In this document: positions 21,998-32,259 of the stretch, piece by piece
Position numbering within the stretch: position 1 is the stretch's first letter
How the letters are laid out: each line of letters begins with the position of its first letter
The notes under the pieces: generated by a model
Told to the model about the DNA's origin: nothing
Database searches by the model: none
Seen by the model: only the letters and a program-made list of their open reading frames with translations
Position numbers and translations under genes: made by a program
Assembly: GCA_022478985.1 (NCBI GenBank)
Contig: JAKSZP010009473.1
Location: 53,209-117,208 of the forward strand
Direction: 5' to 3'
Source of the DNA: Massospora cicadina
Taxonomy: Eukaryota > Entomophthoromycota > Entomophthoromycetes > Entomophthorales > Entomophthoraceae
Length of the DNA stretch: 64,000 bases

Positions 21998-24237
21998 TTA
22001 AAAATTAGCAGAAATACTTTCAGAAAAAACCTTGGAGTGGATTTCTTCAAGGTGTGAAATTCTAGCGTTCAATTCCTTACGTTTGGCCAAAACGTGCGGT
22101 TTTTCTTCAAGCAACTTTAAGCAATCGTCATCGGTAAAGGCTGCGTTGGTAAACCCTAAAGCTTCAAATAGATATGATTCGGTATCATCGGAAAGCTGAT
22201 GAACCAGATTGTGATGAATGATCATAGGAATATTGTCGCCAAACCTTGATCTAGCAATGGAATAATAAGCTTGCGCCATCTCCATGATCTTGATGACGTT
22301 TTCATGAAGTGACCCGGGCACTTGAGGCCGTTTGTTGTTAAGGTTTAAGATGCTATCTCCAAAATCAAATAAGCTGTAGATGGATCTAAACTTGGGGGCG
22401 GTATTTTGCTCAGTAGATAGGGGATTGAGAGCCTGTTCTAAATAAAAATGGATCTTTGCAACAACCTCATCAGATCTCTGACTATCCCAGGTTATAGGAA
22501 AGCTGGTTTCAATATTACAAGATTCGAGCACCTTGGGCGTTGTCATGTTAGTCACCTGGGTTATGAAGCTATCAACCGCCAACTGAACCTTTCTGGCCAA
22601 AGTCGGCCACTTGCCAAAGTGCTGGTCAATTTCTTCGGCGAAGGCCTTTTTGTCGCCCTCGCCACTTCTTTGAGGCAATCCAAGGTAAATCTTTCCCAAC
22701 CTGTTTGACATATCCTTATTATTTCTTGCAAAGCTTCGTGCTTTAAAAACTGACTAAATTCCCGTCCCCGTTGCTCCTGGATTATCTTTTGAACTCGTTC
22801 TGCCCCAAACTCATTAGGAATGCGCTGGTTCGCCGAACTCCAGAAACTCTTCAAACTTAGGGCAGGCCGTGAAGCCTTTTGGCTTGTTGGATACTGGGAG
22901 AACCAGAACGGGGCGGGTTAAAAAGAGATTGTAACTGAATGCGCAAATCGTTCCGAAATTTTATGATAGAAATCCTTATCGTGAGAGCTAGCAGTGGCCA
23001 ACGCCTTTAGACGAGCATCAAGCTTCTTAACTAAAATTATAATTTCAAGTTTTGGGCTCTTGGAAAATGGTGTTGGGAGCTCTGATAACTGCGCTCTTGC
23101 ATCGTCCAGTAATTCATTAATCTTCATTCTTATGGATCCAAGACCTTTCTCAATCATTTCGGTGAGATGTTTGCTTAGATCCTTCCGCAAGTTATCCACT
23201 CCCATACGCGACTTCAAGGCCAAACTGCATTTAGACCATGGTTCGCAGTCATTAAAAAACTTCTTCTCCTTATTCCTTGCGTCAAGGAAATCTATTTTAT
23301 TACTCAAATCTTGCTTATCCGGATTCTTTACAATAAAATACCCCAGATTTAACTCGAAGCGCTTTTCGCTTAAAATTTCAAGCCAGCTTTCGTGACATTC
23401 ACTTTCTATTGTATCAGGTTTGGTAAGCACTCCTATGGTACGAACCCCTTCAGGGTCGGCTTCACTTGCCAAAGCCAAAACCGCTTGATTTTCGACTTCA
23501 TCCTTGCATGAAATGGTTGCGACAATAAGCGAGCGCGGATTTTTGATATAAAACTTAACCATATCTTCAACAAGTTTGATTAATAGTTTTTCTCCTCTCC
23601 TTTCTGTGGTGCGTATAATTCCAGGCAAATCTACTAAAGTCAGATTAAACCCAGACCCTTTGATTTTTATCAGAACCGTATTGGCAGTAAACTTTAGCTC
23701 ATTTTGGGACTCAGCCTTTGCCGCTGCGGAGTGAGTTTCTTCAAAATTGTACGTCTGGAATCTCTCAAGGTTAGCTTTGGGATTAAGGATTGCCTTTTGA
23801 GCTCGCCTAACAGCAAGTTCGACTTCAAACAAGTCACATATATCTTCTTTAAACAATAGTTCATAGGGCTCTCTAAGGATAGCTCCAGAATTGGTATATT
23901 TATATTGCAATAAAACGCAGCAGCTCCAGGGTTCATCCGAATCTATCATTCGAACCTCCATCGCACAACGGGTACAAGTCCCCGCGGCTCTCGGCAGCCT
24001 TATGGCACTGATGGCCTCAATCAAGCTAGATTTCCCCGAACTTTGATTACCGCAAAATACAATGATGGGGAGATCAATCTCATGTGAGATGCCTTCATCT
24101 CGAAGCTTATCAATCAGCTGTAAAATTTCTCTAGAGCGTAAGCGATACCCATTCATCTCAACTAAGGTTCGGGCATAAGTTAAGCTTGAGTGAGATGATG
24201 CTTCCTCTATATCCTCATCTGAAATTATTTCCGCCAT
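21998..24237 (-). pseudogene. Dynamin-family GTPase (broken, or spliced)
   Basis: Dynamin-superfamily proteins are membrane-remodelling GTPases. From the ATG at 24235-24237 the first frame gives 439 residues and contains all GTPase motifs: P-loop GNQSSGKS (about 63-70), a switch-I Thr in AAGTCTRC (about 85-91), DLPGI (203-207) and TKPD (272-275). An in-frame TAA at 22918-22920 ends it. The same frame continues to 22561 (RVQKIIQEQRGREF, stalk-like). A second frame, 22711-21998, carries the remaining stalk and the GTPase effector domain (AQAYYSIARSRFGDNIPMII...). So there is one stop and one frame change relative to a full dynamin of about 700 residues. Small introns could explain this, but I found no convincing donor/acceptor pair, so a pseudogene is favoured. 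It is CpG-rich compared with its surroundings. The AAGTCTRC region is typical of fungal dynamin-like proteins. Confidence 0.8.
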
Positions 24238-24544
24238 GGCTAACGCTAGAAATAGCAAACTTGTGGTCTCCACGCAAAGATGAGCGATGTTAAATTTTAA
24301 TGTAACCTAGCATTTTATATTTTAAATTTAAGCTCATATGTTTTGGGTCAAAATGAAGCTTAAGCTTGGTTTACTTTGGTTTAGCCAAGCATCTCGGTTG
24401 CCCGCTTCTAAACTTTGATGATTATTTGTCAAGCGCTTAATGGTTAGCGTTTCTATTGGACAGAACTGTATATTCGCATGAGATTTAGGCTTTACTAGCA
24501 TTAATATCCGTGCTTCGCTATGGTTATAAAATTTCAAGACTTCA

Positions 24545-24830
24545 TATTGATTAATTTAGATTTTATATTATAGATAAACAATAATCATTCAGCCAAATCC
24601 AATTGCTTAATCGAATCAACCAAAAACTACCAACCACTCAGCCAAACTTAACTGAAATTATCAAATCAACCAATAAGTAATCACCCCTCAAAACTAAACT
24701 GCCCTATCGAATCGACCAAAAACCATCAAACGCTCAGCCAGACAAAATAACCTATTGAATCATTCAGATAACACCAAACTGCTACCCGAAACCTCTCTAT
24801 ACCTAAAATTATGTGTACGTGACGTCTTTC
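24545..24830 (-). repeat. Degenerate short-period repeat array, left block
   Basis: Loosely repeated units of about 35-40 bp, of the form CCAAACNNCTCAGCCAAACTTA and CGAATCAACCAAAA on the plus strand. It is the reverse complement in style of the array at 26080-26440. The two would be collinear if the segment between the SINEs were turned back. Confidence 0.5.
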
Positions 24831-24931
24831 AAACTACTAAATCAACTTCTACGTAACTTGCCAAAGTATTTAATAATTAGGGGAACCAATTTAGACAGGT
24901 TATAAATAAGATAAAATAAATAATATCCAGC

Positions 24932-24948
24932 TACCCGTGCTTTCTACA
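24932..24948. repeat. Target duplicate Y next to SINE copy 1
   Basis: The minus strand reads TGTAGAAAGCACGGGTA. The identical 17-mer lies on the plus strand at 26467-26483, next to the other SINE copy. Confidence 0.85.
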
Positions 24949-25228
24949 ATTTTATTCGAGGTGGGCCGACCTGGGGACGATACCGCACCGATGAGGGAAA
25001 GTGAAGAAAATGGGAAAGGAGGATAAAACCCGGAAAACCTCCATGCGTGGCGTATGATAGGCCAGGAACTCCATGGACCGCCTTTGCTATTCGCTATCTC
25101 GGCTCGGGGCATTGGTGCGCAACGCCAACACAGTCATAATTGTCCCCTACCCAAAGTTCCAGTACCGGAATCGAACTCGGGGAGGCAGCGGTAGAGGTCC
25201 CTACTCTACCACTTGGGTATCCTCCCCA
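24949..25228 (-). mobile_element. tRNA-derived SINE, copy 1
   Basis: 280 bp. On the minus strand it starts GGGGAGGATACCC. Box A TACCCAAGTGG is at 25209-25219 and box B GTTCGATTCC at 25167-25176, the internal Pol III promoter. It ends CCCACCTCGAATAAAAT. It has no protein-coding capacity, so it must depend on a LINE in trans. It keeps many CpGs and is the youngest copy. Its two flanks are different 17-mers, not duplicates of one another (see the inversion finding). Confidence 0.9.
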
Positions 25229-25245
25229 CTTATACCTTTACTATT
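25229..25245. repeat. Target duplicate X next to SINE copy 1
   Basis: The minus strand reads AATAGTAAAGGTATAAG. The identical 17-mer lies on the plus strand at 26760-26776. Confidence 0.85.
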
Positions 25246-26466
25246 ATACCATCATCTTTTAGTATTCAAGGTGAGTTGGCCTTGGGGTAGATATACCATA
25301 CCAAGTCTAGCCATTTGCAAGATTTAAACCTACATATAGGTTTATAGTAGTGATATGTTTTTACTGCTAGGGTAACTATAATAAGAATATAAACCTGTTC
25401 CAAGCTTTTTTTAGGAAACTGGTGCTATTTACACTGAAAAACAATCGTACAGAGTTGCACCATTTTTTACTAAAATGGGAAGGACTAACTTTAATTTCAG
25501 AAATATTACCCAGTAACAATTTTATCTTAGTAGACCTGGATGAAACCCATCAAACCCTATAAACAGATGTCATTTCAAAGTGTTGTGAAAATTTCAAAGG
25601 AGGGAAATGCAGAGAAATATTAGGATACACAAAAGGTAAAAAATGATTATTCATATAGGATATCATGGAATTTAATACCCCTTGTTTTATATCTTCCACT
25701 TTAATGGTGTAAAACCTCTGAATATGGTTCTAATTGATTTTTTTCTAAAAAATCTCTCAATATACTATTTCTGTATGCCTTGATCGGTTTGACCAAAATG
25801 CCCAGAAATTGCATACAACTCGCAACTCAATTACATCAGCTCTCAGATTCCAGCTTAGCTATGCAATCTATAATAATAAAAGCATGTGTGTATCTGTGTG
25901 CGCGCAATACTCAGCCAAAACTAAAGCATGTAGAGTTTTGAAAATCCGGATATAGGTGGACGAGATGGGGTCTGTGTGCACTTCGAAGCCAGATTTTCAA
26001 TTTTCATGGTAAAATAAAAAGTTTTATATGTAAAAATTAGAAATTTTATGTATTTTTAATGGAAATCGGTATATAGTTACGGCTGAGCAGTTTGATATTC
26101 GATTGATTCAATAGTTTCAATGGTTTTGCCAAGCGGTTGGTGGGTTTGGGTTGATTAATAAGCTTGATGGTTTTAGTAAGCAGTTAGTGATTGGTTGGTT
26201 CGATAAGTTAATTGGTTTTGGTAATTCGTTAGTGATTTTGGTTGTTTCGATAAGTTTAGGTTGTTTTACAAAGCGGTTGGTGATTGGTTGATTTGGTATA
26301 TTCAATGGGTTTAGTTATTGGTAACTGGTTGGTGATCTTGGTTGTTTAATTTCGATAAGTTTGGTTTTATGAAGCGGTTGGTTATTGGATGATTTGGTAT
26401 GTTCATGGTTTTAGCTAAGCAGTTTAGTGGTTTAACAATATGAATCATCTGATAAATTTTAAACAC
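25246..26466. other. 1.2-kb segment inverted between two SINEs
   Basis: No gene is seen. The left two thirds is AT-rich unique sequence and the right third is the repeat array at 26080-26440. Swapped target duplicates at both borders show that its present orientation is opposite to that when the SINEs inserted. Confidence 0.75.
26080..26440 (+). repeat. Degenerate short-period repeat array, right block
   Basis: About nine imperfect units around AAGCGGTTGGTGATTGGTT followed by CGATAAGTTTGGTTTT, roughly 38 bp each. The frames in it (NQPITN-type protein repeats on the minus strand) are products of the repeat, not genes. Confidence 0.65.
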
Positions 26467-26483
26467 TGTAGAAAGCACGGGTA
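26467..26483. repeat. Target duplicate Y next to SINE copy 2
   Basis: TGTAGAAAGCACGGGTA on the plus strand, immediately 5' of SINE copy 2. Partner of 24932-24948. Confidence 0.85.
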
Positions 26484-26759
26484 AGGGGAGGATACCCAAG
26501 TGGTAGAGTAGGGACCTCTACCGCTGCCGCTGCCTCCCCGAGTTCGATTCCGGTACTGGAACTTTGGGTAGGGGACAATTATGACTGTGTTGGCATTGCA
26601 CACCAATGCCCTAAACTGAGATAGCAAAGGCGGACCATGGAGTTCCTGGCCTATCATACGCCGAGTGTGGAGGTTTTTCCAGATTTTATCCTCCTTTCCA
26701 TTCATTCGATTTCCCTTAATTGGTGAGGTATTGTACCCAGGTCAGCCCACCTCAAATAA
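26484..26759 (+). mobile_element. tRNA-derived SINE, copy 2
   Basis: 276 bp in inverted orientation to copy 1. Box A TACCCAAGTGG is at 26493-26503 and box B GTTCGATTCC at 26542-26551. The 3' end CCCACCTCAAATAAAA is AT-rich. Several CpGs of copy 1 are TpG/CpA here, so it is intermediate in age between copies 1 and 3. Confidence 0.9.
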
Positions 26760-26776
26760 AATAGTAAAGGTATAAG
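26760..26776. repeat. Target duplicate X next to SINE copy 2
   Basis: AATAGTAAAGGTATAAG directly 3' of SINE copy 2. Partner of 25229-25245. Confidence 0.85.
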
Positions 26777-27324
26777 CCTGATAAAGTTGCCTTCCTGGTT
26801 CAATTCACTGTGGAACCTTTCCAGGAAGTAATATAGCTATATTAGAGATATATGAGCTTCTTAATCATATATAGGGATTAACTATGCAAAGTATAAAATC
26901 TTCCCTATGATACTATGTTAGAGGTTTCTAAGATTTTTATCCAACTTTCTAAAAATTTCCCCTTTTATTCCTTAAAAATTAATATGGTAATCTATCCTAA
27001 GGTCAAATTAGTAAAAAATATTTTTTTAGTTTGATATTATTAAAAATAGTTTTCAGAATTTAGGATCATTTTTAATTCTTCTATGTTAATTTTACTTATA
27101 TATATATTGATATTTCTATTTACTATTTTAGTGAAATTTTTTATTATGATATTATAAATAGGGTCACCAAAGTCCTTATTCTCTTATAAAGTCCAAACTA
27201 TACCTGGAAAAGTGTTTTCTTTATATAATTAGATAAAGGATAAATTCCAGGCCTAAGGTACCAAAGTTGTTAGGTAGGAAAGATTTGTTCCCAGAAGGCC
27301 AAGATACAAAGATGTTGATAATAT
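26777..27324. other. AT-rich intergenic DNA
   Basis: About 550 bp with no recognisable feature. Confidence 0.5.
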
Positions 27325-27823
27325 AAGTCCTGGGGAATGTCCCCTGTGTGTTGATCAGGCCCTCTTCTCATTTCTAAGTAAGAAGGTACTGAAGAGGGTG
27401 GCTGTACCCCTCATTACCCAGGGTGACCTTGCCCTCATGGTAGACAAGCGCTGGGTAACAGCCTTCCCTCTTCAGATCCCTCCCTCAGTTCTCACACTTA
27501 CCTCAGCAGAACTAGTATATCTAATCAGGGAAATTTGTACCAAGATTGCTGAAATAAAGTCAATTGGTCTGAAAATGAGTGGAAACAAGCCTGGTGATTG
27601 GAATCCACATAGTCAAAAAGGGACAAAGATTGATTCATTGGCCAGAATTGCTGACAGTTTTGATTTGGCCAACATCACAATTGTCAAAATTAACCCCCTC
27701 TCAAAATTATTGGGGATGATCCCCAATGTGCAGGTAGTAGCATTGGACACCATCAACGAGAGTTCAAAACTCCCTTCTGAAAAATTGGGTGTTGCAGCTG
27801 ATGCAACACTTTTTATTAAATGA
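27325..27823 (+). pseudogene. Unassigned open frame of 166 codons
   Basis: The frame is open from the stop at about 27322 to the TGA at 27823. There is no ATG near its start (the first in-frame ATG is near 27437, at MVDKRWVTAF), so it is either an internal exon or a decayed gene. It begins near GECPLCVDQALFSFLSKKVL and later reads SLARIADSFDLANITIVKIN. I recognise no domain. GC content is higher than in the flanks, which suggests real coding history. The neighbouring frames downstream may belong to the same gene. Confidence 0.4.
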
Positions 27824-28047
27824 ATGGCACCACAACCAGGCACAGGTGGGTTGGGTATCCCAAACCTGTTCCTGACCAATTGGGAACACCCCTATGTGGG
27901 GTGGCCCTGGGGATTCCTGCTGCTCATTGGGCCAGACGCCATCACGCCAACTGTTGGAAATGCAGTCAAGCCTCAGTTTGGGCATTTGAGGTCAAACCAA
28001 CAGTGACTCAGCCTGCTGCTGAATTCTTTGATATCAGTTCCCAGTGA
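27824..28047 (+). pseudogene. Unassigned frame following 27325-27823
   Basis: Starts directly after the upstream stop. Two overlapping frames are open; one reads MAPQPGTGGLGIPNLFLTNW and then a hydrophobic VGWPWGFLLLIG. No family is recognised. It may be the continuation of the upstream frame through a mutated stop. Confidence 0.25.
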
Positions 28048-28165
28048 GCTTATCTGCCCCCATTCCCAAATAATTCACCTGTTAGGTCAAAATTGAGGGT
28101 CTTGATCCCAGCTTGTTCCCACATCAATTGACCACTATTTAATCAGTTGCATTGCACTGAGAAAA

Positions 28166-28354
28166 TTGTTGGTCAATTTTATTCACTTTCTTTACAATAA
28201 AATTTGCCCCCAAAAACCATCAATTTTGATTTTTTATACCCTTCTGGCCTCATTCCCAATGGCTTTTCTCTGGTGGCCCATCAGTCCATATACTGGATGG
28301 GCTTTACCAGTACTGATGGTCACTATGGCCCCTACCATTGTCAACTGGATATAG
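28166..28354 (+). pseudogene. Short hydrophobic open frame
   Basis: 62 codons with one strongly hydrophobic stretch, LIFYTLLASFPMAFLWWPI, followed by WALPVLMVTMA. It could be a transmembrane segment of a decayed protein together with 28448-28810. Function unknown. Confidence 0.25.
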
Positions 28355-28447
28355 CAAGCTAGATGCTTCTGGCAATTAAACCATGTTATTACAAACATTT
28401 GGCAACAATATACTAGGATCTTGTAGCCGTACATCCACCATCTCTAA

Positions 28448-28810
28448 GCAAGGATCCGCCCCCTTGTCTCCCCAGTGGAATTAAACCTGCCCATCAGTGA
28501 CCTTGTAGAAATTATACCTGTGGCACCACCCCCTGTAGGAAGACCTCCAGTATCTGGGGCTGTCTCTATTTGGGTTGCTCTTGGGTTGCTGTTCACTATT
28601 GCCCTACACCAACGGTTTATCATTTCCCAATGCCTGGCTCCATACAACGTCATATGTGTTGCAATGCCTCTGGCATTCTGGCTTGCTTTTTGGGTGATTA
28701 CACATCCTGACTGGCAGGTCAGTCTAAACTTCTTCTGCCGTTTTCATGACAGATACCTTAATATAGCTTTGTCACCTTTAAGGCTCAATAAAAAGTATAA
28801 CATTGAGTGA
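28448..28810 (+). pseudogene. Open frame with proline-rich segment and two predicted membrane helices
   Basis: About 120 codons, no ATG at the start. A proline-rich stretch (IIPVAPPPVGRPPVSGAV) is followed by two hydrophobic segments, SIWVALGLLFTIAL and VICVAMPLAFWLAFWVI, with a basic C-terminal tail. AATAAA overlaps the end of the frame (about 28788), which could serve as a polyadenylation signal. The frame could be the last exon of a membrane protein, or part of an unrecognised element. No homology is recognised. Confidence 0.35.
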
Positions 28811-29053
28811 TAACTTCTTTAATGCTTATAATGGGAAACACAAGATAAGTTTGAAAAAGACAGTGACATTAAAATTAATATAAGTCAATTATATAGAAAC
28901 TTAAAAAGGTAAATATGTTATAAGAGCCAATACAAGAGTAAATTTATAGTATTAATTTTAGGGATACAGAAAGAATAAAAATACTAAAGTGGGTATCAAG
29001 GACATAACCACACTTTTAAAAAAGCACCAGAGCTATAATTTAAGTAAGCCTAG

Positions 29054-30171
29054 TGTAAAAATTTATAGATGATGATTATTTTTGGCCAATAACCCATATA
29101 AACTAATAAATTGCACAGGTTTGGGTTTTGTGCAATTCATCCACATTGTATAATAGTTGATATGATCATTTGATAATAGTATGACGATTATTATCTGTAG
29201 TTGAATTGAAGTATTAGATCTTGGTTTAACGCTTGGCCAGTATTTCTGCTCAAAATAATTGTTATGTCTTGAAATAGGGATTATTCCCTTGTACTGTCTA
29301 ACCTGATCTCTTAGATTCATGTTTACAATTTCTCTGGTTTGACATACAGCTGGCAGCAATCCCCAATTTAATTTCACTTCTTCTGTGGATCTCCACTCAG
29401 ATCCTTACTCTTTTCCTTAAAGAGTCTCCCAATTATCACACACAGCAATAATATCCCTGAGAAAGATTATAACAAATGGATGCTAATAAAGTTTACTAAG
29501 CTGGTATATCTACTTTATACTATGTACTGTTTTTTTAGTGAATTCTAGGTAATTATAGTGGGGGATTCAGCGCCCAACCCTCAGCTGATACCTCTTTAAT
29601 GAAACAGCAGCCGTTGCCATTGAATCACCCATCCTCATCTCAGCAGTGATGGTCTTTCCCATCCTGGGTAGGATTCCAATGTTGGACATCCTCAAGACCT
29701 AAAACAGAAAGATTCAGAAAATATGACACTAAAATTTTTTCTATCAATTCAAGTGAACCAACCATATTTGGCCAGCGACCTGCTTAGGTAATGGGACTTG
29801 TTACCCATTAAGGCAGGTCACAAATCAGCTGATTGATTTGTTAGTTGCAGACAGCATCACTCACCTCGCAACTTACTCCTTAAATTCCTGATCAGTCAGT
29901 GATGAAACCTGACTAATCCCAATTGGTATACCTGATAGTTAATCAAATATCAGATGCCCCTATTTTGTCAGCAACTCTGCCCAACGGAATCTTATGCATT
30001 TGTTTGAATTGATCCCTGATGGATATGACCGGTGAATAACCTAAAATCCCCTAAACATAGTTTCCCCAAAATCAGGGTCAACCAATTTCCAAATCACCTT
30101 GCATTAGGGAATTATCCCCTAGCAATTCCTGTTAATATAGCCAGCTGGGAATATGGGCAAAAATACTAGCA
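29054..30171 (-). repeat. 3' LTR of element G
   Basis: 1118 bp. It begins TGTAAAAATTTA on the plus strand and ends ACTAGCA. Similar end to end to 36224-37286. Confidence 0.82.
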
Positions 30172-30190
30172 CATCTCCCCTCTTGCCTAG
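30172..30190 (-). promoter_or_regulatory. Polypurine tract of element G
   Basis: The minus strand reads GGCAAGAGGGGAGATG directly before the 3' LTR. Confidence 0.6.
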
Positions 30191-31015
30191 ATTTCCACCG
30201 AGAAAAAGACTGGGGTAAGAGAACAAAGCTTAAGACACTCAGTCAAATACTTCATTTGCTCAAGCGGAGTACAATCACCAGTACTCAACGCTGCTTGGGA
30301 TGACCTTCAGCATGCAGCTCTAATCCTCTTCCTCCTCTCTTCCACCTACTCAGAGCGTAATCCCCACAATCTTCTGACATGCTGGCCATATTGATTTATT
30401 TGTGACAATATTGATCCTGAGATCTGGTTTTCCCCCTGTCAGGGAATATAACCCACTGTCATACTTAGGATTCTTGGTCCAGCGTCCTCGATTTCCTGAT
30501 TTTCTCCTCATCCTCAAAAGGAGACTCTTGCTGTTGATGTTGGTTTTGTAGCCCAATTAAGAATGCTCATTTATGTTCGCCCTTGTTATTTTCTTCTCAT
30601 AACCTCTTGGCTCATATCATTCTTAATTCTTCTCTGGAGAGCTTATCCCATTAATTTTGAAATTAATTTCTCTGAAATTGGAACTTAATTGATTTCAGAG
30701 TGCATAATGTCGACTATCATATAAGTCTGACATCCATTCTCTTGTCCAGCTCATATATCAAATTCTGAGTCATGGTACTAACAGCTGCTCAACAGTTTGT
30801 CTAATCAAGATCTTCAGCTCTTCCAGAAGATGAGTTGGGCTGCATTAGGAACCTCTTCTAAAGTCCTTCCAGGACTTATACACCTAGTCTGGCACCAGTG
30901 GATAGTCCTTCCGTGAAATTACCAGAAATGGTAACCAACACCTCTGAAACCAGGCTAGCGATTGTCTCAAATGACTTATGGCTAATCCTTCCTCTGTCGT
31001 TGGTTCCAGAGTTAG
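30191..31015 (+). other. Sequence between 3' LTR and antisense frame of element G
   Basis: No intact frame. A short block around 30820-30860 (QKMSWAALG..KVLPGL in one frame) resembles KSMWRAIVNLGVLPMVP at the start of the element E antisense frame, so it probably holds its decayed 5' part. Confidence 0.3.
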
Positions 31016-31889
31016 ATTTTGAAACTCTCCTGGATTCAGATCCTTTTTGCAGATGCGCCTAACATCATTGATGCTCCTGAAATAATGCCCTTTGCTCTTG
31101 ATCTTTCCTTCCTTGCTGAGTCAAACTTGCTCTCAGAGTTCCTCTTCCAACTCAGTCAATACTACAAGCCAGCTGTCTTGGCCACCAAACTCACCATCAG
31201 CAACATCATTCATTTCAAGCTCCCTTATGCAGAATTAAGGGCCCAAGTCACCGAGGCTTTATCCATAGTGCTTTATTCTTATAATCTTGAGAACATCCTA
31301 GATTGGGATATCACAACTTATGCTCTTTGCTTTGCCAGCCAAGTTCTTTGAAGTTGGGCCACAAAGCTTTCAGCCTCTCCTGGGTTTCAACTCTCTTGCT
31401 GCTTCAGCTTCCAAGAAGCTCATAGTTGTCACTTGTAGGATGCCATTCACTCCTTGCACGACTATCTCATTTCTGGCACATCCCATTGGTATCTTCCACT
31501 GATGGCTTTGATAGGGGGCATGATTCAGCAACCCCCATCTAGTATCCCTTGTTTGTTGCCAGCCCAATTGTCCAATGTTCTTGACAAAGCCCATCAGCAA
31601 GCACCCAAGACTAATCTTCTGGCTCCTGTACCATATTATGATTACTCGAGGTTATTCACTGAATGCCTCTTCCTGTACTTTTGCTTCCCCCTCCCCGCTC
31701 TGGGGTATCACATTTGGCTTCTTTCAACATCTCAATTTCCCTTTTCCTAGTCACTTTCTCGCAGAGATCTGTGTCCACTCAAAGAACTTAGTTCATGTAG
31801 GTTTAGCCCTCACTAACATACAATCTCACATAGAATTTGATGGGTTATTCACTCCTACTGCGATCAATCCTCCCTCCCCTAAGAGGTGA
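31016..31889 (+). pseudogene. Antisense frame of element G (homologous to 54231-55196 in element E)
   Basis: One plus-strand frame runs 31016-31750 with only two stops (TGA about 31349, TAG about 31439) and then continues with shifts to about 31889. It is opposite to pol, between integrase and the 3' LTR. Conserved blocks shared with the element E frame: NLLSEFLFQL (DLLLDFLFSL in E), YALCFASQVL (ALIFATLLL in E), LMALIGGMIQ (QMALLGACIC in E), NVLDKAHQQ (RVLDEAHSQ in E) and ECLFL (DCVFL in E). Block spacing is 378 nt here against 374 nt in E. The protein is hydrophobic and Leu-rich, with no known domain that I recognise. A weaker upstream match near 30820-30860 suggests the frame once began further left. 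Confidence 0.6.
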
Positions 31890-31899
31890 CATAGGCGGA

Positions 31900-32030
31900 T
31901 TATCCCCAAATTGATGATAATTAATAAAAAAATAAAAATTATAAAAATATATTGGTTTTTTCTAAGCAAGTTAGATCATCTTTTTTCAATACCTTTATCA
32001 ATTTTTTATTTTTCTTCTTTTTTCCATGGG
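31900..32030. other. AT-rich spacer between convergent frames in element G
   Basis: A/T runs (AATAAAAAAATAAAAATTATAAAAATATATTGG and T-rich pyrimidine runs), shown here only in part, separate the end of the plus-strand antisense frame from the end of minus-strand pol. A similar spacer lies at 55455-55556 in element E. Confidence 0.45.
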
Positions 32031-32245
32031 ACTTGACCTTCTTTCAGTTCAGCGGTCCATCTTTTTCCCCTAAACTGGATCCTAGGTATTCTTAGACCTA
32101 TCAGTTTTCTATGGTTCAAAGATCTTACTTTTTTAAGGCTTAACCATCTAGATTGGTTCAGAGTACCTTTTTTCAGACTTGACCTAATCATTAGTACATA
32201 AACAACTTAATGATTCAGTGGTCCTTTGAGAACTTTTTTTTTTTT
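32020..32245 (-). repeat. Internal direct repeat of element G, copy 1
   Basis: About 225 bp similar to 34988-35222, with periodic units of about 35-40 bp containing ACTTGACC and GGTTCAG.GGTCC. The minus strand is open here (MIRSSLKKGTLNQSRWLSLKK...) and lysine-rich. Confidence 0.5.
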
Positions 32246-32259
32246 TTTCATCAATCTAT

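Noticed and set aside
22994..23395. 133-codon plus-strand frame
   Set aside because: Antisense shadow of the dynamin GTPase domain. No start context or domain of its own.
26080..26440. Possible CRISPR-like array
   Set aside because: Units are imperfect and contiguous without unique spacers of constant length, and the context is eukaryotic. It is a degenerate minisatellite-like array.
26117..26499. Minus-strand frames with NQPITN-type protein repeats
   Set aside because: The protein periodicity only mirrors the degenerate DNA repeat array. No evidence of translation.
24949..26759. Pol III boxes of the SINEs as true tRNA genes
   Set aside because: The sequences do not close an acceptor stem and continue into a 200-bp tRNA-unrelated body. 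They are SINEs, not tRNA genes.
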